From: Bacillus altitudinis 41KF2b
GTDB lineage: Bacteria > Bacillota > Bacilli > Bacillales > Bacillaceae
Length of the DNA: 64,000 nt
NCBI RefSeq assembly: GCF_000691145.1
Contig: NZ_ASJC01000001.1
Coordinates: 186,001-250,000, forward strand
Direction: 5' to 3'
Positions 24,430 to 32,741 of this stretch are shown here, piece by piece. A program made the position numbers and the translations under genes. The notes beneath the pieces are model-generated. The model did not search any database and had not been told where the DNA came from. It saw only the letters and a list, made by a program, of their open reading frames with translations. Every line of letters starts with the position of its first letter. The first letter of the stretch is position 1.

Positions 24430-25752
24430 ATGCCAAAAGAGATATTTATGCCGAAGCTAAGCAGTACGATGGAGATCGGTACCTTGCTTCAATGGTTTAA
24501 AGAAGAAGGAGATTCGGTTGAAATCGGTGAGCCTCTATTTGAGATTATGACAGACAAAATCAATATCGAGGTTGAAGCCTATGATGATGGCGTTTTTCTA
24601 AAGAAATATTACGAAGCAGATGATCAGATTCCAGTTAATGCTGTCATTGGATATATCGGAGAGGCTAATGAGCAGGTACCGAGCGAGCCGCCAGCGCAGT
24701 CAGATGAAGCATCTTCTGAAGACAGCGGAACGTCATCACCATCTGAACCATCTGTTTCGACTGAAGCTGAACCAGCGGTGGGTGAGAAAGTACGCGCAAC
24801 TCCTGCAGCGAGAAAAACGGCAAAAGATCACCAAGTAGCCATTCACGAAGTATCTGGTACAGGACCAAAAGGCAGAATTCAAAAACGGGATGTCGAAGCG
24901 GCCCTTCATACGAGCGAGGAAGGCCAGCGCGTATCACCACTTGCAGGAAAAGTGGCTGCTCGTGAAGGGATCGACTTAGCGAATGTTGCTGGTTCTGGCG
25001 CTCACGGCAAAATCATGAAGAGTGATGTGACAGCAGCAGGCGCACTAAAGGCAGAGGCTGCTCCAGTGAGAACACAAAAACTAGCCGGGATGAGAAAAGT
25101 GATCGCAGATCGCATGTCACAAAGTGCCTTTACAGCGCCGCACGTCACATTAACAAGTGAAATTGATATGACAAAAGCAAAAGAAGTGCGCAAACAGCTG
25201 CTCCCAGCGATTGAAAAAGAGACAGGCTACAGATTGTCGTTTACAGAAATCATCATCCATGCGGTCAGCAGTGTCCTCACGCGCCATCCGCAAATCAATA
25301 TGACGTTTGAACAAAATGAGCTCCATTTCCATGAGGATGTGCACATTGGTCTTGCGGTTGCTGTGAAAGACGGCTTAATGGTTCCGGTCATCTCTCATGC
25401 AAATCAAAAAGGGCTGAAACAGCTCACAAAAGAAGCAAAAGAAATTGGTCGAAATGCACGCGATCAAAAGCTACTGCCAGACCAGTTGAAGGGGTCTACA
25501 TTTACCATTAGTAACTTAGGGATGTATGCCATTGACACGTTTACCCCAATTATTAATCAGCCGGAAGTGGCGATTTTAGGCGTTGGACGCATTCAAGAAA
25601 AACCTGTAGTGATCGATGGAGAAATTCAGGTGCGGCCAATGATGGGCGTCAGTTTATCATTTGATCATCGAGTGGTAGATGGTGCACCAGCAGCAGCCTT
25701 TTTAACAGACCTTAAAAAAGTGCTTGAACAACCATTTGAATTGCTAATGTAG
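24430..25752 (+). CDS. acoC: Acetoin dehydrogenase E2 (dihydrolipoamide acetyltransferase)
   Basis: 440 aa. One lipoyl domain with the lipoylated Lys in IMTDKINIEVEAYDDG (about residues 1-78), then a Ser/Glu/Pro linker. Two tandem peripheral-subunit-binding domains follow: RATPAARKTAKDH...GRIQKRDVEAAL and SPLAGKVAAREGI...GKIMKSDVTAAG. The catalytic domain carries the active site FDHRVVDGAPAAAFL. It moves acetyl from E1 to CoA. Two binding domains are unusual, since most E2 proteins have one. Confidence 0.9.
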   Translation: MPKEIFMPKLSSTMEIGTLLQWFKEEGDSVEIGEPLFEIMTDKINIEVEAYDDGVFLKKYYEADDQIPVNAVIGYIGEANEQVPSEPPAQSDEASSEDSGTSSPSEPSVSTEAEPAVGEKVRATPAARKTAKDHQVAIHEVSGTGPKGRIQKRDVEAALHTSEEGQRVSPLAGKVAAREGIDLANVAGSGAHGKIMKSDVTAAGALKAEAAPVRTQKLAGMRKVIADRMSQSAFTAPHVTLTSEIDMTKAKEVRKQLLPAIEKETGYRLSFTEIIIHAVSSVLTRHPQINMTFEQNELHFHEDVHIGLAVAVKDGLMVPVISHANQKGLKQLTKEAKEIGRNARDQKLLPDQLKGSTFTISNLGMYAIDTFTPIINQPEVAILGVGRIQEKPVVIDGEIQVRPMMGVSLSFDHRVVDGAPAAAFLTDLKKVLEQPFELLM

Positions 25753-25764
25753 GAGATGAATCGG

Positions 25765-27147
25765 ATGACAAAAACGTATGATCTGACAGTCATTGGCGGA
25801 GGGCCTGGCGGATACACTGCCGCCCTTCAAGCCGCTGAACGTGGACACAAAGTTGCATTGATTGAAGAGGATTTTCTAGGGGGGACTTGTTTAAATCGAG
25901 GCTGTATCCCTTCAAAGACACTGCTCAAACATGCAGAAGTCATTGAATCCATTGAGAAAGCAAAAAGCTGGGGAATCGAAACAGGTGAGATGGTTCTTTC
26001 CTTCGATAAAATGAGAAAACGTAAAGATGATGTCATCGAAAAACTCAGGGGCGGAATCGCCTTTTTATTAAAGCAAGGAAAGATTGATGTATATAACGGC
26101 AGAGGCACAGCTGTCACAAAAAATCGCATTGACATTGAAAAACAAGATGGGTCAGAAACGATTGAAACAAAAGAGCTGATCATTGCCACTGGCTCATCAC
26201 CTGCTATTCCGCCTATTCCAGGGCTCAAAGAGATTCAATTTGACACAAGTGATACGATCTTTGACATCCCAGATATTCCTGCATCTGTAGTCATCATTGG
26301 CGGGGGTGTAATTGGTCTTGAGCTGGCATGCATCTTCCAGAGTCTCCAATCAAAAGTCACCATTATAGAAGCCGCTCCGTCGATTATTCCGCAGGAAGAT
26401 GAAGAAGCTTCGAAATTACTAGAAAAAGAATTGAAGAAAAAAGGCATCCATATCGCAAAGAAAACGACGGTGACAGAGGTAACAGAAAGCGAAGGAGTCA
26501 AAGCGATTCATGCGACAGACGATAAAGGAGAGACGCACATCTTTACGGCTGAAAGACTGCTAGTTTGCGTCGGAAGAAGACCAAATGTCTCTGCTGTCAG
26601 TCAGCTTGATCTTCAGCTGGATGGTCCTTTTATTAAAGTAAACGACGAGATGAAGACAAGTGTTGAAGGTGTATATGCAATTGGAGATGTAGCCGGCGGC
26701 TATCAGCTCGCTCATGCGGCAATGGCAGAGGCAGCTGTTGCGGTCAGCAATATATGCGGCGAACCTGAAAGAATGAATCACGACATCGTTCCTAGATGTA
26801 TTTATACATTGCCAGAGGTAGCGAGTGTTGGACTGACTGAGAAAGAGGCGAAAGCGAAAGGGCTGAACGTGCGGGCAGAGCGATTTGATTTAGCTGCAAG
26901 TGGAAAAGCGTTGGCAGCAGGTGTTCAAACCGGTTTTATTAAACTCGTGTACGATACCGTATATGGTGAAGTCATTGGCGCTACAATGGTTGGTCCGCAT
27001 GTAACGGAGATGATATCAGAGGCTTCCTCATTTATGTATTTAGAAGGAACAGCGGAAGAGATGGCCAAAATGATTCACCCGCATCCAACCATCTCAGAAG
27101 GCTTTTATGAAGCAGCTCTTGATATTGTGAGTAAGCTGAGAAAATAA
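25765..27147 (+). CDS. acoL: Dihydrolipoamide dehydrogenase (E3) of acetoin complex
   Basis: 460 aa from ATG 25765, 8 nt after TAGGAG; ATG 25756 abuts that site. FAD motif VIGGGPGGYTAALQAA, redox disulfide GGTCLNRGCIPSK, NAD motif IIGGGVIGLELA, second FAD contact YAIGDVAGGYQLAH, and the catalytic His-Glu pair in HPHPTISEG. It reoxidises the lipoyl group of AcoC using NAD+. Last of the four core aco genes. Confidence 0.93.
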   Translation: MTKTYDLTVIGGGPGGYTAALQAAERGHKVALIEEDFLGGTCLNRGCIPSKTLLKHAEVIESIEKAKSWGIETGEMVLSFDKMRKRKDDVIEKLRGGIAFLLKQGKIDVYNGRGTAVTKNRIDIEKQDGSETIETKELIIATGSSPAIPPIPGLKEIQFDTSDTIFDIPDIPASVVIIGGGVIGLELACIFQSLQSKVTIIEAAPSIIPQEDEEASKLLEKELKKKGIHIAKKTTVTEVTESEGVKAIHATDDKGETHIFTAERLLVCVGRRPNVSAVSQLDLQLDGPFIKVNDEMKTSVEGVYAIGDVAGGYQLAHAAMAEAAVAVSNICGEPERMNHDIVPRCIYTLPEVASVGLTEKEAKAKGLNVRAERFDLAASGKALAAGVQTGFIKLVYDTVYGEVIGATMVGPHVTEMISEASSFMYLEGTAEEMAKMIHPHPTISEGFYEAALDIVSKLRK

Positions 27148-27178
27148 ATGCCAAACAAGGGATAGGGAGGAGATCCGT

Positions 27179-27874
27179 GTGCACGTCCAGCTTCATCAGA
27201 AAGTGGCACTTGTGACAGATAGCACAGATGGATTTGGAGAAGCCATCTGCCTAGCTTTGGCCCAGGCAGGTGCACATGTTTTCATACACGCTTTTCGTGA
27301 TGAATCAAAAGCAAAGTCGATAAGCGAAGACATTGAAAAATTAGGCGGCCAATCGACTGTTGTCATCAATCCGCTTGAGACACCGCGTGATGCTACGCTT
27401 ATGCTAAGGCAAGTCATCGATACATGCGGCAAGCTTGATATTTTAGTCAATCAAGCCGAGCAAAAAGCAGATGAGGAGATTGATGACGTAAGTCCTGAGA
27501 TATGGGTCGATGAAGTGGAAAGATCCGTAAATACAGTCTTTCTTTCCAGTCAAGCCGCTGTGTGGCATATGGTGGATCAGAAGCAGGGCTGCATCATTAA
27601 TATTTCCTCATCAGGCAGCATAACAGGTGATGGCGGGATCTCACATGCTACATCTAATAGTATGTTGAATGCCATGACAAAAGGATTAGCGCGCGAATTT
27701 AAAGACAAAGGCATCCGGGTATTGGCACTACTTCCGCCGCCTCTCCATTTGCTTCCTGACAAAGAGCAAATCAAGGAGACGGTGGCTCATATGACGGTTT
27801 TCTTAAGTACATCGTACGGTGCATTTACAGATGGAGCAGCAATTATGCTTGATGGGGGTGAGAGCGCTGGCTAA
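27179..27874 (+). CDS. Degenerate short-chain dehydrogenase (probable pseudoenzyme)
   Basis: 231 aa from GTG 27179 (GGGAGG nearby). The SDR fold is clear: VALVTDSTDGFGEAIC, LDILVNQAE, NISSSGSITGDGG, and an end of IMLDGGESAG. But the catalytic Tyr-x-x-x-Lys is replaced by His-Ala-Thr-Ser-Asn in GGISHATSNSML, the NAG motif reads NQA, and the cofactor motif TGxxxGxG reads DSTDGFG. It is shorter than usual (about 250 aa). The frame is intact and overlaps the next SDR, so it is probably translated. A structural or regulatory role is inferred. Confidence 0.75.
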   Translation: MHVQLHQKVALVTDSTDGFGEAICLALAQAGAHVFIHAFRDESKAKSISEDIEKLGGQSTVVINPLETPRDATLMLRQVIDTCGKLDILVNQAEQKADEEIDDVSPEIWVDEVERSVNTVFLSSQAAVWHMVDQKQGCIINISSSGSITGDGGISHATSNSMLNAMTKGLAREFKDKGIRVLALLPPPLHLLPDKEQIKETVAHMTVFLSTSYGAFTDGAAIMLDGGESAG

Positions 27875-28637
27875 TCAACAAAAACCAGTTCTCATCGTAG
27901 GTGGCGCCCAAGGAATCGGCAAAGAAATTGCTCAGCGTTTTTTAAAAGAAGGGCATCGTGTAGCTGTGTCAGATATAGATGAACAAGGACTTTCGCTTTT
28001 AAAACAACAGCATCCTCAGCTGCTGACGTTCCAAGCTGACGTTTCATCGTGGGAAAGTGTTCAGCAAATGGTGTCAGCAGCTGAAAGGGAGTTGGGTGGC
28101 ATTGGGCATCTTGTCTATTCAGCAGGAATGACGAAATCCCTTCCTTTTTTAGAGGTTGATTTTTCACTTTGGAAAAAGACACTGGCTGTGAATCTATATG
28201 GTCTTTTCTATTGCATCAAAGCATTAGCACCCTATCTATGTGAGCGGAAAGAAGGCAGCGTTGTCATTATTGGATCAGGATCTGCGATAACAGGCTCTGG
28301 CGGCGGCATCCAGTATTACGCGTCAAAAGCCGGGGCATTTGGTCTCATGCGTTCGCTTGTAAAGGAATTGGGTTCCCATCATGTCCGCATCAATGTCATT
28401 GCACCACGCGTCATTGAATCTCAGATGCTTGATACGCTCTATCCGACTGAGCTTGAGAAAAGTCAGCTTCGATCCCTTATTCCTATCGGGAGATTAGGAA
28501 AACCAGAAGATATTGCTGGAGTCACTTTATTTCTCGCAAGTGATGAGGGAAGCTATTTGCACGGACAGATACTGTTATTAGACGGCGGGAGAACGTATCA
28601 GCCTAAATATAGCGAGGGAAAAAGAGCGGAGAGTTGA
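27852..28637 (+). CDS. Short-chain dehydrogenase/reductase
   Basis: 261 aa if ATG 27852 is used; GTG 27858 is an alternative, and neither has an ideal ribosome site. Cofactor motif VGGAQGIGKEIA, NAG region YSAGMT, catalytic GSGSAITGSGGGIQYYASKAG with intact Tyr and Lys, and C-terminal LLLDGGRTY. As last enzyme of the acetoin operon it may interconvert acetoin, diacetyl or 2,3-butanediol. This is inference from context. It overlaps the upstream degenerate SDR by 23 bp, suggesting that the two are coupled and may form a heteromer. Confidence 0.85.
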   Translation: MGVRALANQQKPVLIVGGAQGIGKEIAQRFLKEGHRVAVSDIDEQGLSLLKQQHPQLLTFQADVSSWESVQQMVSAAERELGGIGHLVYSAGMTKSLPFLEVDFSLWKKTLAVNLYGLFYCIKALAPYLCERKEGSVVIIGSGSAITGSGGGIQYYASKAGAFGLMRSLVKELGSHHVRINVIAPRVIESQMLDTLYPTELEKSQLRSLIPIGRLGKPEDIAGVTLFLASDEGSYLHGQILLLDGGRTYQPKYSEGKRAES

Positions 28638-28730
28638 TCGCTCTTTTTGTCATTTTCATAACAATTGTTCCAATTAGAAACGAATGTTTGGTATACTGGT
28701 AATCATAGTATATTAAAAGGATGATGTCAC

Positions 28731-29687
28731 ATGCTGAATTGGGAAGAAAGACGACAGCTCGTCAAGGTTGCTCATCTTTATTATACAGACGGGTGGACGC
28801 AGCAAGAGATTGCAAAAAAACTCAATGTCTCAAGACCAGTCATTTCAAAGCTCTTACAAAAAGCAAAAGATGTGGGAATCGTTGAAGTGTACATTAAAGA
28901 CGAAAGTATTCATACAGTGGAACTTGAAAAACAGCTGGAAACGACCTTTCAATTAACGGATGCTGTCGTTGTTCCAAGTGTCGGGACAATGTCTGAGATG
29001 GTCAAACGGGCAGTCGGTCAAGCGGGCGCCTATTATCTTTCTAAAAACATGAAAGGCGCTGAGAAAATCGGTATTTCATGGGGGACCACACTTGCCGAGC
29101 TCGTGAAGGAATATCCATTTGAACGAAGAAACGATGTCAAAGTCATTCCTTTAGAGGGTGGAATGGGCAGGCAGGCGGTCGACATTCACGCGAATCAGCT
29201 GGCGTATGAGCTGGCAAAGAAAATGAATGGTACGTGCTCCTATTTATATGCACCTGCGATCTTAGAAACAGAAGAATTAAAAGAGCGGCTGATGGCGATG
29301 CAGGACATAGAAGCTGTGCTTGAAGAAGGCAGAAATGTTGATATTGCCCTCATCGGTATTGGGAATCCGCATAAAGGCTCTACATTAAAAACAGTCGGTT
29401 ATTTAAAAGAAGAAGATTTGTCTGGTTTAAGGCAATCAGGAGCTGTTGGTGATATTGGTTTTCGTTTCTTTGACGGGGAAGGGAAACCAGTCCAAGATGA
29501 GCTGAACCAAAAGGTGATTGGATTATCGTTAGAACAATTAAAGAACGTGAAAAAAGTCATCGCAGTTGTGGAAGGAACCCATAAGGCTGAAAGTATTTTA
29601 GGGGCCTTAAACGGCGGCTTTATTCAGGTGCTCGTCACCGATGAATTGACTGCGGCAGCTATTTTAAAGGAAGCATCTGTCCAATAA
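28731..29687 (+). CDS. SorC/DeoR-type sugar-responsive transcription regulator
   Basis: 318 aa. The N-terminal winged helix-turn-helix is DGWTQQEIAKKLNVSRPVISKLLQ (residues 20-43). The C-terminal sugar-phosphate-isomerase-like effector domain has ISWGTTLAEL, VIPLEGGMGR, IGIGNPHKGST and AVGDIGFRFFD, as in SorC and DeoR-family regulators. Directly after the acetoin operon on the same strand with its own gap of 93 bp, it is the obvious candidate regulator of aco or of the upstream polyol PTS. Effector unknown. Confidence 0.85.
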   Translation: MLNWEERRQLVKVAHLYYTDGWTQQEIAKKLNVSRPVISKLLQKAKDVGIVEVYIKDESIHTVELEKQLETTFQLTDAVVVPSVGTMSEMVKRAVGQAGAYYLSKNMKGAEKIGISWGTTLAELVKEYPFERRNDVKVIPLEGGMGRQAVDIHANQLAYELAKKMNGTCSYLYAPAILETEELKERLMAMQDIEAVLEEGRNVDIALIGIGNPHKGSTLKTVGYLKEEDLSGLRQSGAVGDIGFRFFDGEGKPVQDELNQKVIGLSLEQLKNVKKVIAVVEGTHKAESILGALNGGFIQVLVTDELTAAAILKEASVQ

Positions 29688-29750
29688 ACAGCTGACAGCC
29701 ATCGTATTGTATAAAAAGAGCAACATCAAACGAGAAAGGAGCTGTGTATC

Positions 29751-30080
29751 TTGAAGAAAACCGAAATGGAAGCAAACCTACACTGTACTCGGTGCCAAGA
29801 AGAGACCCTCCACAGCATCGTTTATGTGAATGATCAGATGAAAAGCGTTGAGTGTACAGAGTGTCATCAGAAAATCAGTGTGCAAGTCGACATCATAAAG
29901 GAATTTTACAAAGAAGTATATGAAAAAATTGCGACAAAGCCGAAGCGGATGACGCAGGAGTATAAGGCGAATCTGAATGGATTTATTTCAAGACTCCCCA
30001 TCCGGGTTTTAAGTAAGCCATACCGGCTGATGAGATATTTAAACGAATCTTATAAGGTCATTAAGCAATATAAAAAATAA
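29751..30080 (+). CDS. Small zinc-ribbon protein of unknown function
   Basis: 109 aa from TTG 29751, with AAAGGAG 8 nt upstream. Two CxxC pairs (HCTRCQEE and ECTECHQK, about residues 12-40) form a zinc ribbon. They are followed by a basic helical tail (KPKRMTQEYKANLNGF...). Family not recognised; similar unnamed proteins are usual in Bacillus. It stands alone, and its stop lies in the bidirectional terminator shared with steT. Confidence 0.65.
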   Translation: MKKTEMEANLHCTRCQEETLHSIVYVNDQMKSVECTECHQKISVQVDIIKEFYKEVYEKIATKPKRMTQEYKANLNGFISRLPIRVLSKPYRLMRYLNESYKVIKQYKK

Positions 30081-30117
30081 AGCAGAGGCTGTCTTAGCGC
30101 TCTGCTTTATTTTGTGT
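30074..30117. terminator. Bidirectional terminator, zinc-ribbon gene / steT
   Basis: Perfect 14-bp stem: AAAATAAAGCAGAG (30074-30087) with its complement at 30100-30113. It contains the 3' ends of both convergent genes and has A/T tails on both sides. Confidence 0.9.
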
Positions 30118-31419
30118 TTTTTTCATATAGTAATAAATCGGCAGTCCGGCAATGCCGATCAGCATGGAGATCAGGCAGCTTTGCCAATCGGTGATCATGG
30201 TGCTGATTAAGACAAAGAAAGAGCCGATAATCGCAATGATCGGTGTGAGCGGGTAAAGTGGTACGCTATAAGCGCGCTTTATTCCCTTGTTTTGTTTTCT
30301 TAGCTTAAAGACAGCGAAAAAGGCCATCACATAAAAGATGTAAATCATGAAAATCGAAACCTCTGACAGCTTCTCGGGATTACTGACGATCATAAACACA
30401 ATGGCAATCAAAATCTGTACAAATACAGCGATCCAAGGTGTTTGAAAAGTAGGATGAATGCGTGAAATGGCTTTGGCAAATGGAATTTGTTTTCGTTCTG
30501 CCATCGCAAAAATGACACGCGGGAACGAAAGAACCTTTCCATTCAAACAGCCAAAGATACTAATGATGATTCCGATACTAATAATTTTACCGCCAATGGG
30601 ACCAAAGAGCATTGTAGCAGCTGTGCTTGTGGCATTTTCACCTAGTTGAACGATTTGATCAGCTGGTAACACATGCAAAAGGGCGATGTTAATAAAGAGA
30701 TAACATGCTGTGACAATTAAAATACCGCCTGCCATCGCGCGAGGAAGCAGTTTCTCTGGATTTTTCATTTCACCGCCAAGCGCTGCAAGCAAAATCCAGC
30801 CATCATAGGCGAATAATGTTGCCAAAATTGCTGCACCGAAGTTCATCTGAGCGATACTCTCATTGACGGCTGTGAAAATATGTTCATTTCCTTTCCATAA
30901 GCCAAACACAATAATTGCTGCAATTGGAACAAGTTTTCCGATCGTGGTCAGTCCTTGGACAAAACCACCGTATTTCGTTCCCATGATGTTGATCACACAT
31001 AAAAAAAGAACGGTGATAATGCCAATGGTTGTAGCCCATAAAGAAGAAAGAGAAAATAAATTAGCTAATAATGAACCAAAATAAAGACCAAGAGCACCAA
31101 TAATCGCTGGTCCGTAAATAATAATTTGCACCCAGCCACATAAGTAGCCCCAAAATTCACCGTATACTTCTTCAAGATAGGCATATAAACCGCCAGTACG
31201 TGGGATTTGTGTACCAATTTCAGCGACTGTGAGTCCGCCTGCAAGGGTTAAGATCCCGCCTAACAGCCATGCGAATAAGGCGATGCCTGAGCTTCCTGAA
31301 TAAGAAAGGACGTTGCCAGGCTTCATAAAAACGCCAGATCCAATAATTGTTCCGATGACAAGAGATAGGGCAAAAAATAAGCCGATGTCTTGTTTTAACG
31401 CTGGTTGTTCTTTGTTCAT
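30094..31419 (-). CDS. steT: Serine/threonine exchanger SteT (APC superfamily)
   Basis: 441 aa, twelve membrane segments, close to B. subtilis SteT (YkbA, 438 aa), a bacterial model of LAT amino-acid exchangers. The unwound first-helix motif GTIIGSGVF, TGGLYAYL, and FAYDGWILLAALGGEMKNPEK are characteristic. It exchanges Ser/Thr and aromatic residues across the membrane. Position next to mhqA and htrA matches B. subtilis. Single gene. Confidence 0.88.
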   Translation of the reverse strand: MNKEQPALKQDIGLFFALSLVIGTIIGSGVFMKPGNVLSYSGSSGIALFAWLLGGILTLAGGLTVAEIGTQIPRTGGLYAYLEEVYGEFWGYLCGWVQIIIYGPAIIGALGLYFGSLLANLFSLSSLWATTIGIITVLFLCVINIMGTKYGGFVQGLTTIGKLVPIAAIIVFGLWKGNEHIFTAVNESIAQMNFGAAILATLFAYDGWILLAALGGEMKNPEKLLPRAMAGGILIVTACYLFINIALLHVLPADQIVQLGENATSTAATMLFGPIGGKIISIGIIISIFGCLNGKVLSFPRVIFAMAERKQIPFAKAISRIHPTFQTPWIAVFVQILIAIVFMIVSNPEKLSEVSIFMIYIFYVMAFFAVFKLRKQNKGIKRAYSVPLYPLTPIIAIIGSFFVLISTMITDWQSCLISMLIGIAGLPIYYYMKKTQNKAER

Positions 31420-31665
31420 TACACACGACCTCCTGCATCACTTTCATACGTTACTGTGACATGTATTTTGTTCATTGTAATACGATTTTAGGAAAACAAG
31501 AATTAAAAAAATTTTCTGATTTTCGTATTTGTATTTAAAAGTGTTCGTTTATTGGGGATATTAGGATGAATGTTATCTTAAAAGCGAACAATATAAGAAT
31601 ATTTTTGATGTAATGTTAATTTAATAGGCGAAAACCGAACATCCAATAAAGATGCAGCCGAATGG

Positions 31666-31694
31666 TTGACTTTTCTTCTAAAATGACCTATTTT
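31666..31694 (+). promoter_or_regulatory. Sigma-A promoter of mhqA
   Basis: TTGACT (31666-31671), 17-nt spacer, TATTTT (31689-31694). The MhqR-type operator starts 14 bp after the -10. Confidence 0.65.
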
Positions 31695-31708
31695 ATTCAT
31701 AAGGATAT

Positions 31709-31726
31709 TATCTTGAATTCGAGATA
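31709..31726. promoter_or_regulatory. MhqR operator
   Basis: TATCTTGAATTCGAGATA, an inverted repeat that matches the published B. subtilis MhqR site (tATCTcgaAtTCgAGATa) at all but one position. Placed between the promoter and the ribosome site, so bound repressor blocks transcription. Release by quinones is known for MhqR. Confidence 0.85.
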
Positions 31727-31748
31727 TTTTATAATAGGAGTGAACACA

Positions 31749-32699
31749 ATGAAAATAAATGGGATTCACCACGTATCGGCACTAACAGCAAATGCTCAGA
31801 AAAACGTTGATTTCTACCGCCAAATCCTTGGCTTAAAACTGGTGAAAAAAACAGTCAATCAAGATGATCCATCGATGTATCATCTATTTTATGGAGATGA
31901 GGTCGCCTCACCTGGTACAGAGCTGACGTTTTTTGAAATACCGATGCTCGCCCGCCGGCTGGACGGAACAAATGCGATCTCACGCACAGGTCTGATTGTC
32001 ACTTCAGAAGAGGCACTCACTTTTTGGGAAAAGCGCTTTGAAGAAAAAGGTGTAAAGAAAGAAACAGCTTCTTTAAGAGGTGGCAGACCTGCCTTGAAAT
32101 TTACAGATCCAGAAGGACAGCAGCTGTTTTTGACTGTAGAACCAAGCGTGCAAGATGAAGCGAAGCCGCCAGTGCATGATGAGATTCCTGCTGATTTTGC
32201 GATCAGAGGTTTGGGGCCAGTAGAATTAACAGTCGCAGAAGCAGATAAAACGATCAGTGTGTTAACGAGCATCCTTGGTTTCACAGAAAAAGCACGTGAA
32301 CAATCAAATGATGGGGAAATCGTAACGATTTTTGAATCAGGACAAGGCGGAGCTGGAACAGAGATTCATGTCATTGAAAAAGCAGAAGGACCTGTTGAGC
32401 GATCTGGCAGAGGGAGTGTTCATCACGTAGCTTTTCGTGTAGCGGACGCAGAAGAGCTTGAAAAATGGCATGATAAAATAGCCAAAGCCGGTTTCACCAA
32501 CTCTGGTGTTGTAGAACGTTTTTATTTTAAAGCCTTATATTTTAGAGAGCCAAACGGCATTTTGTTTGAAATCTCAACAGATGGTCCGGGATTCACAGTG
32601 GATGAAAGCGTGGATGAACTTGGTGATCAATTAGCACTTCCACCATTTTTAGAGCACAAACGAGCAGAAATTGAACAAAGATTGGTCCCAATCAAGTGA
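31749..32699 (+). CDS. mhqA: Ring-cleaving dioxygenase MhqA (YkcA)
   Basis: 316 aa from ATG 31749 (AGGAG upstream). Two vicinal-oxygen-chelate (glyoxalase) halves: GIHHVSALTANAQKNVDFY at the N-terminus and SVHHVAFRVADAEE later, with the last metal ligand in GILFEISTDG. His-His-Glu would bind Fe(II) or Mn(II). In B. subtilis, MhqA belongs to the MhqR regulon that detoxifies 2-methylhydroquinone and catechol thiol adducts; the operator upstream supports the same role here. Confidence 0.9.
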   Translation: MKINGIHHVSALTANAQKNVDFYRQILGLKLVKKTVNQDDPSMYHLFYGDEVASPGTELTFFEIPMLARRLDGTNAISRTGLIVTSEEALTFWEKRFEEKGVKKETASLRGGRPALKFTDPEGQQLFLTVEPSVQDEAKPPVHDEIPADFAIRGLGPVELTVAEADKTISVLTSILGFTEKAREQSNDGEIVTIFESGQGGAGTEIHVIEKAEGPVERSGRGSVHHVAFRVADAEELEKWHDKIAKAGFTNSGVVERFYFKALYFREPNGILFEISTDGPGFTVDESVDELGDQLALPPFLEHKRAEIEQRLVPIK

Positions 32700-32704
32700 A
32701 CATG

Positions 32705-32740
32705 AAAAAAGCAGCTCATAAAAATTGAGCTGCTTTTTTC
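32705..32740. terminator. Bidirectional terminator, mhqA / htrA
   Basis: 14-bp stem from AAAAAAGCAGCTCA (32705-32718) with its complement at 32726-32739 and a 7-nt loop. Confidence 0.9.
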
Positions 32741-32741
32741 G

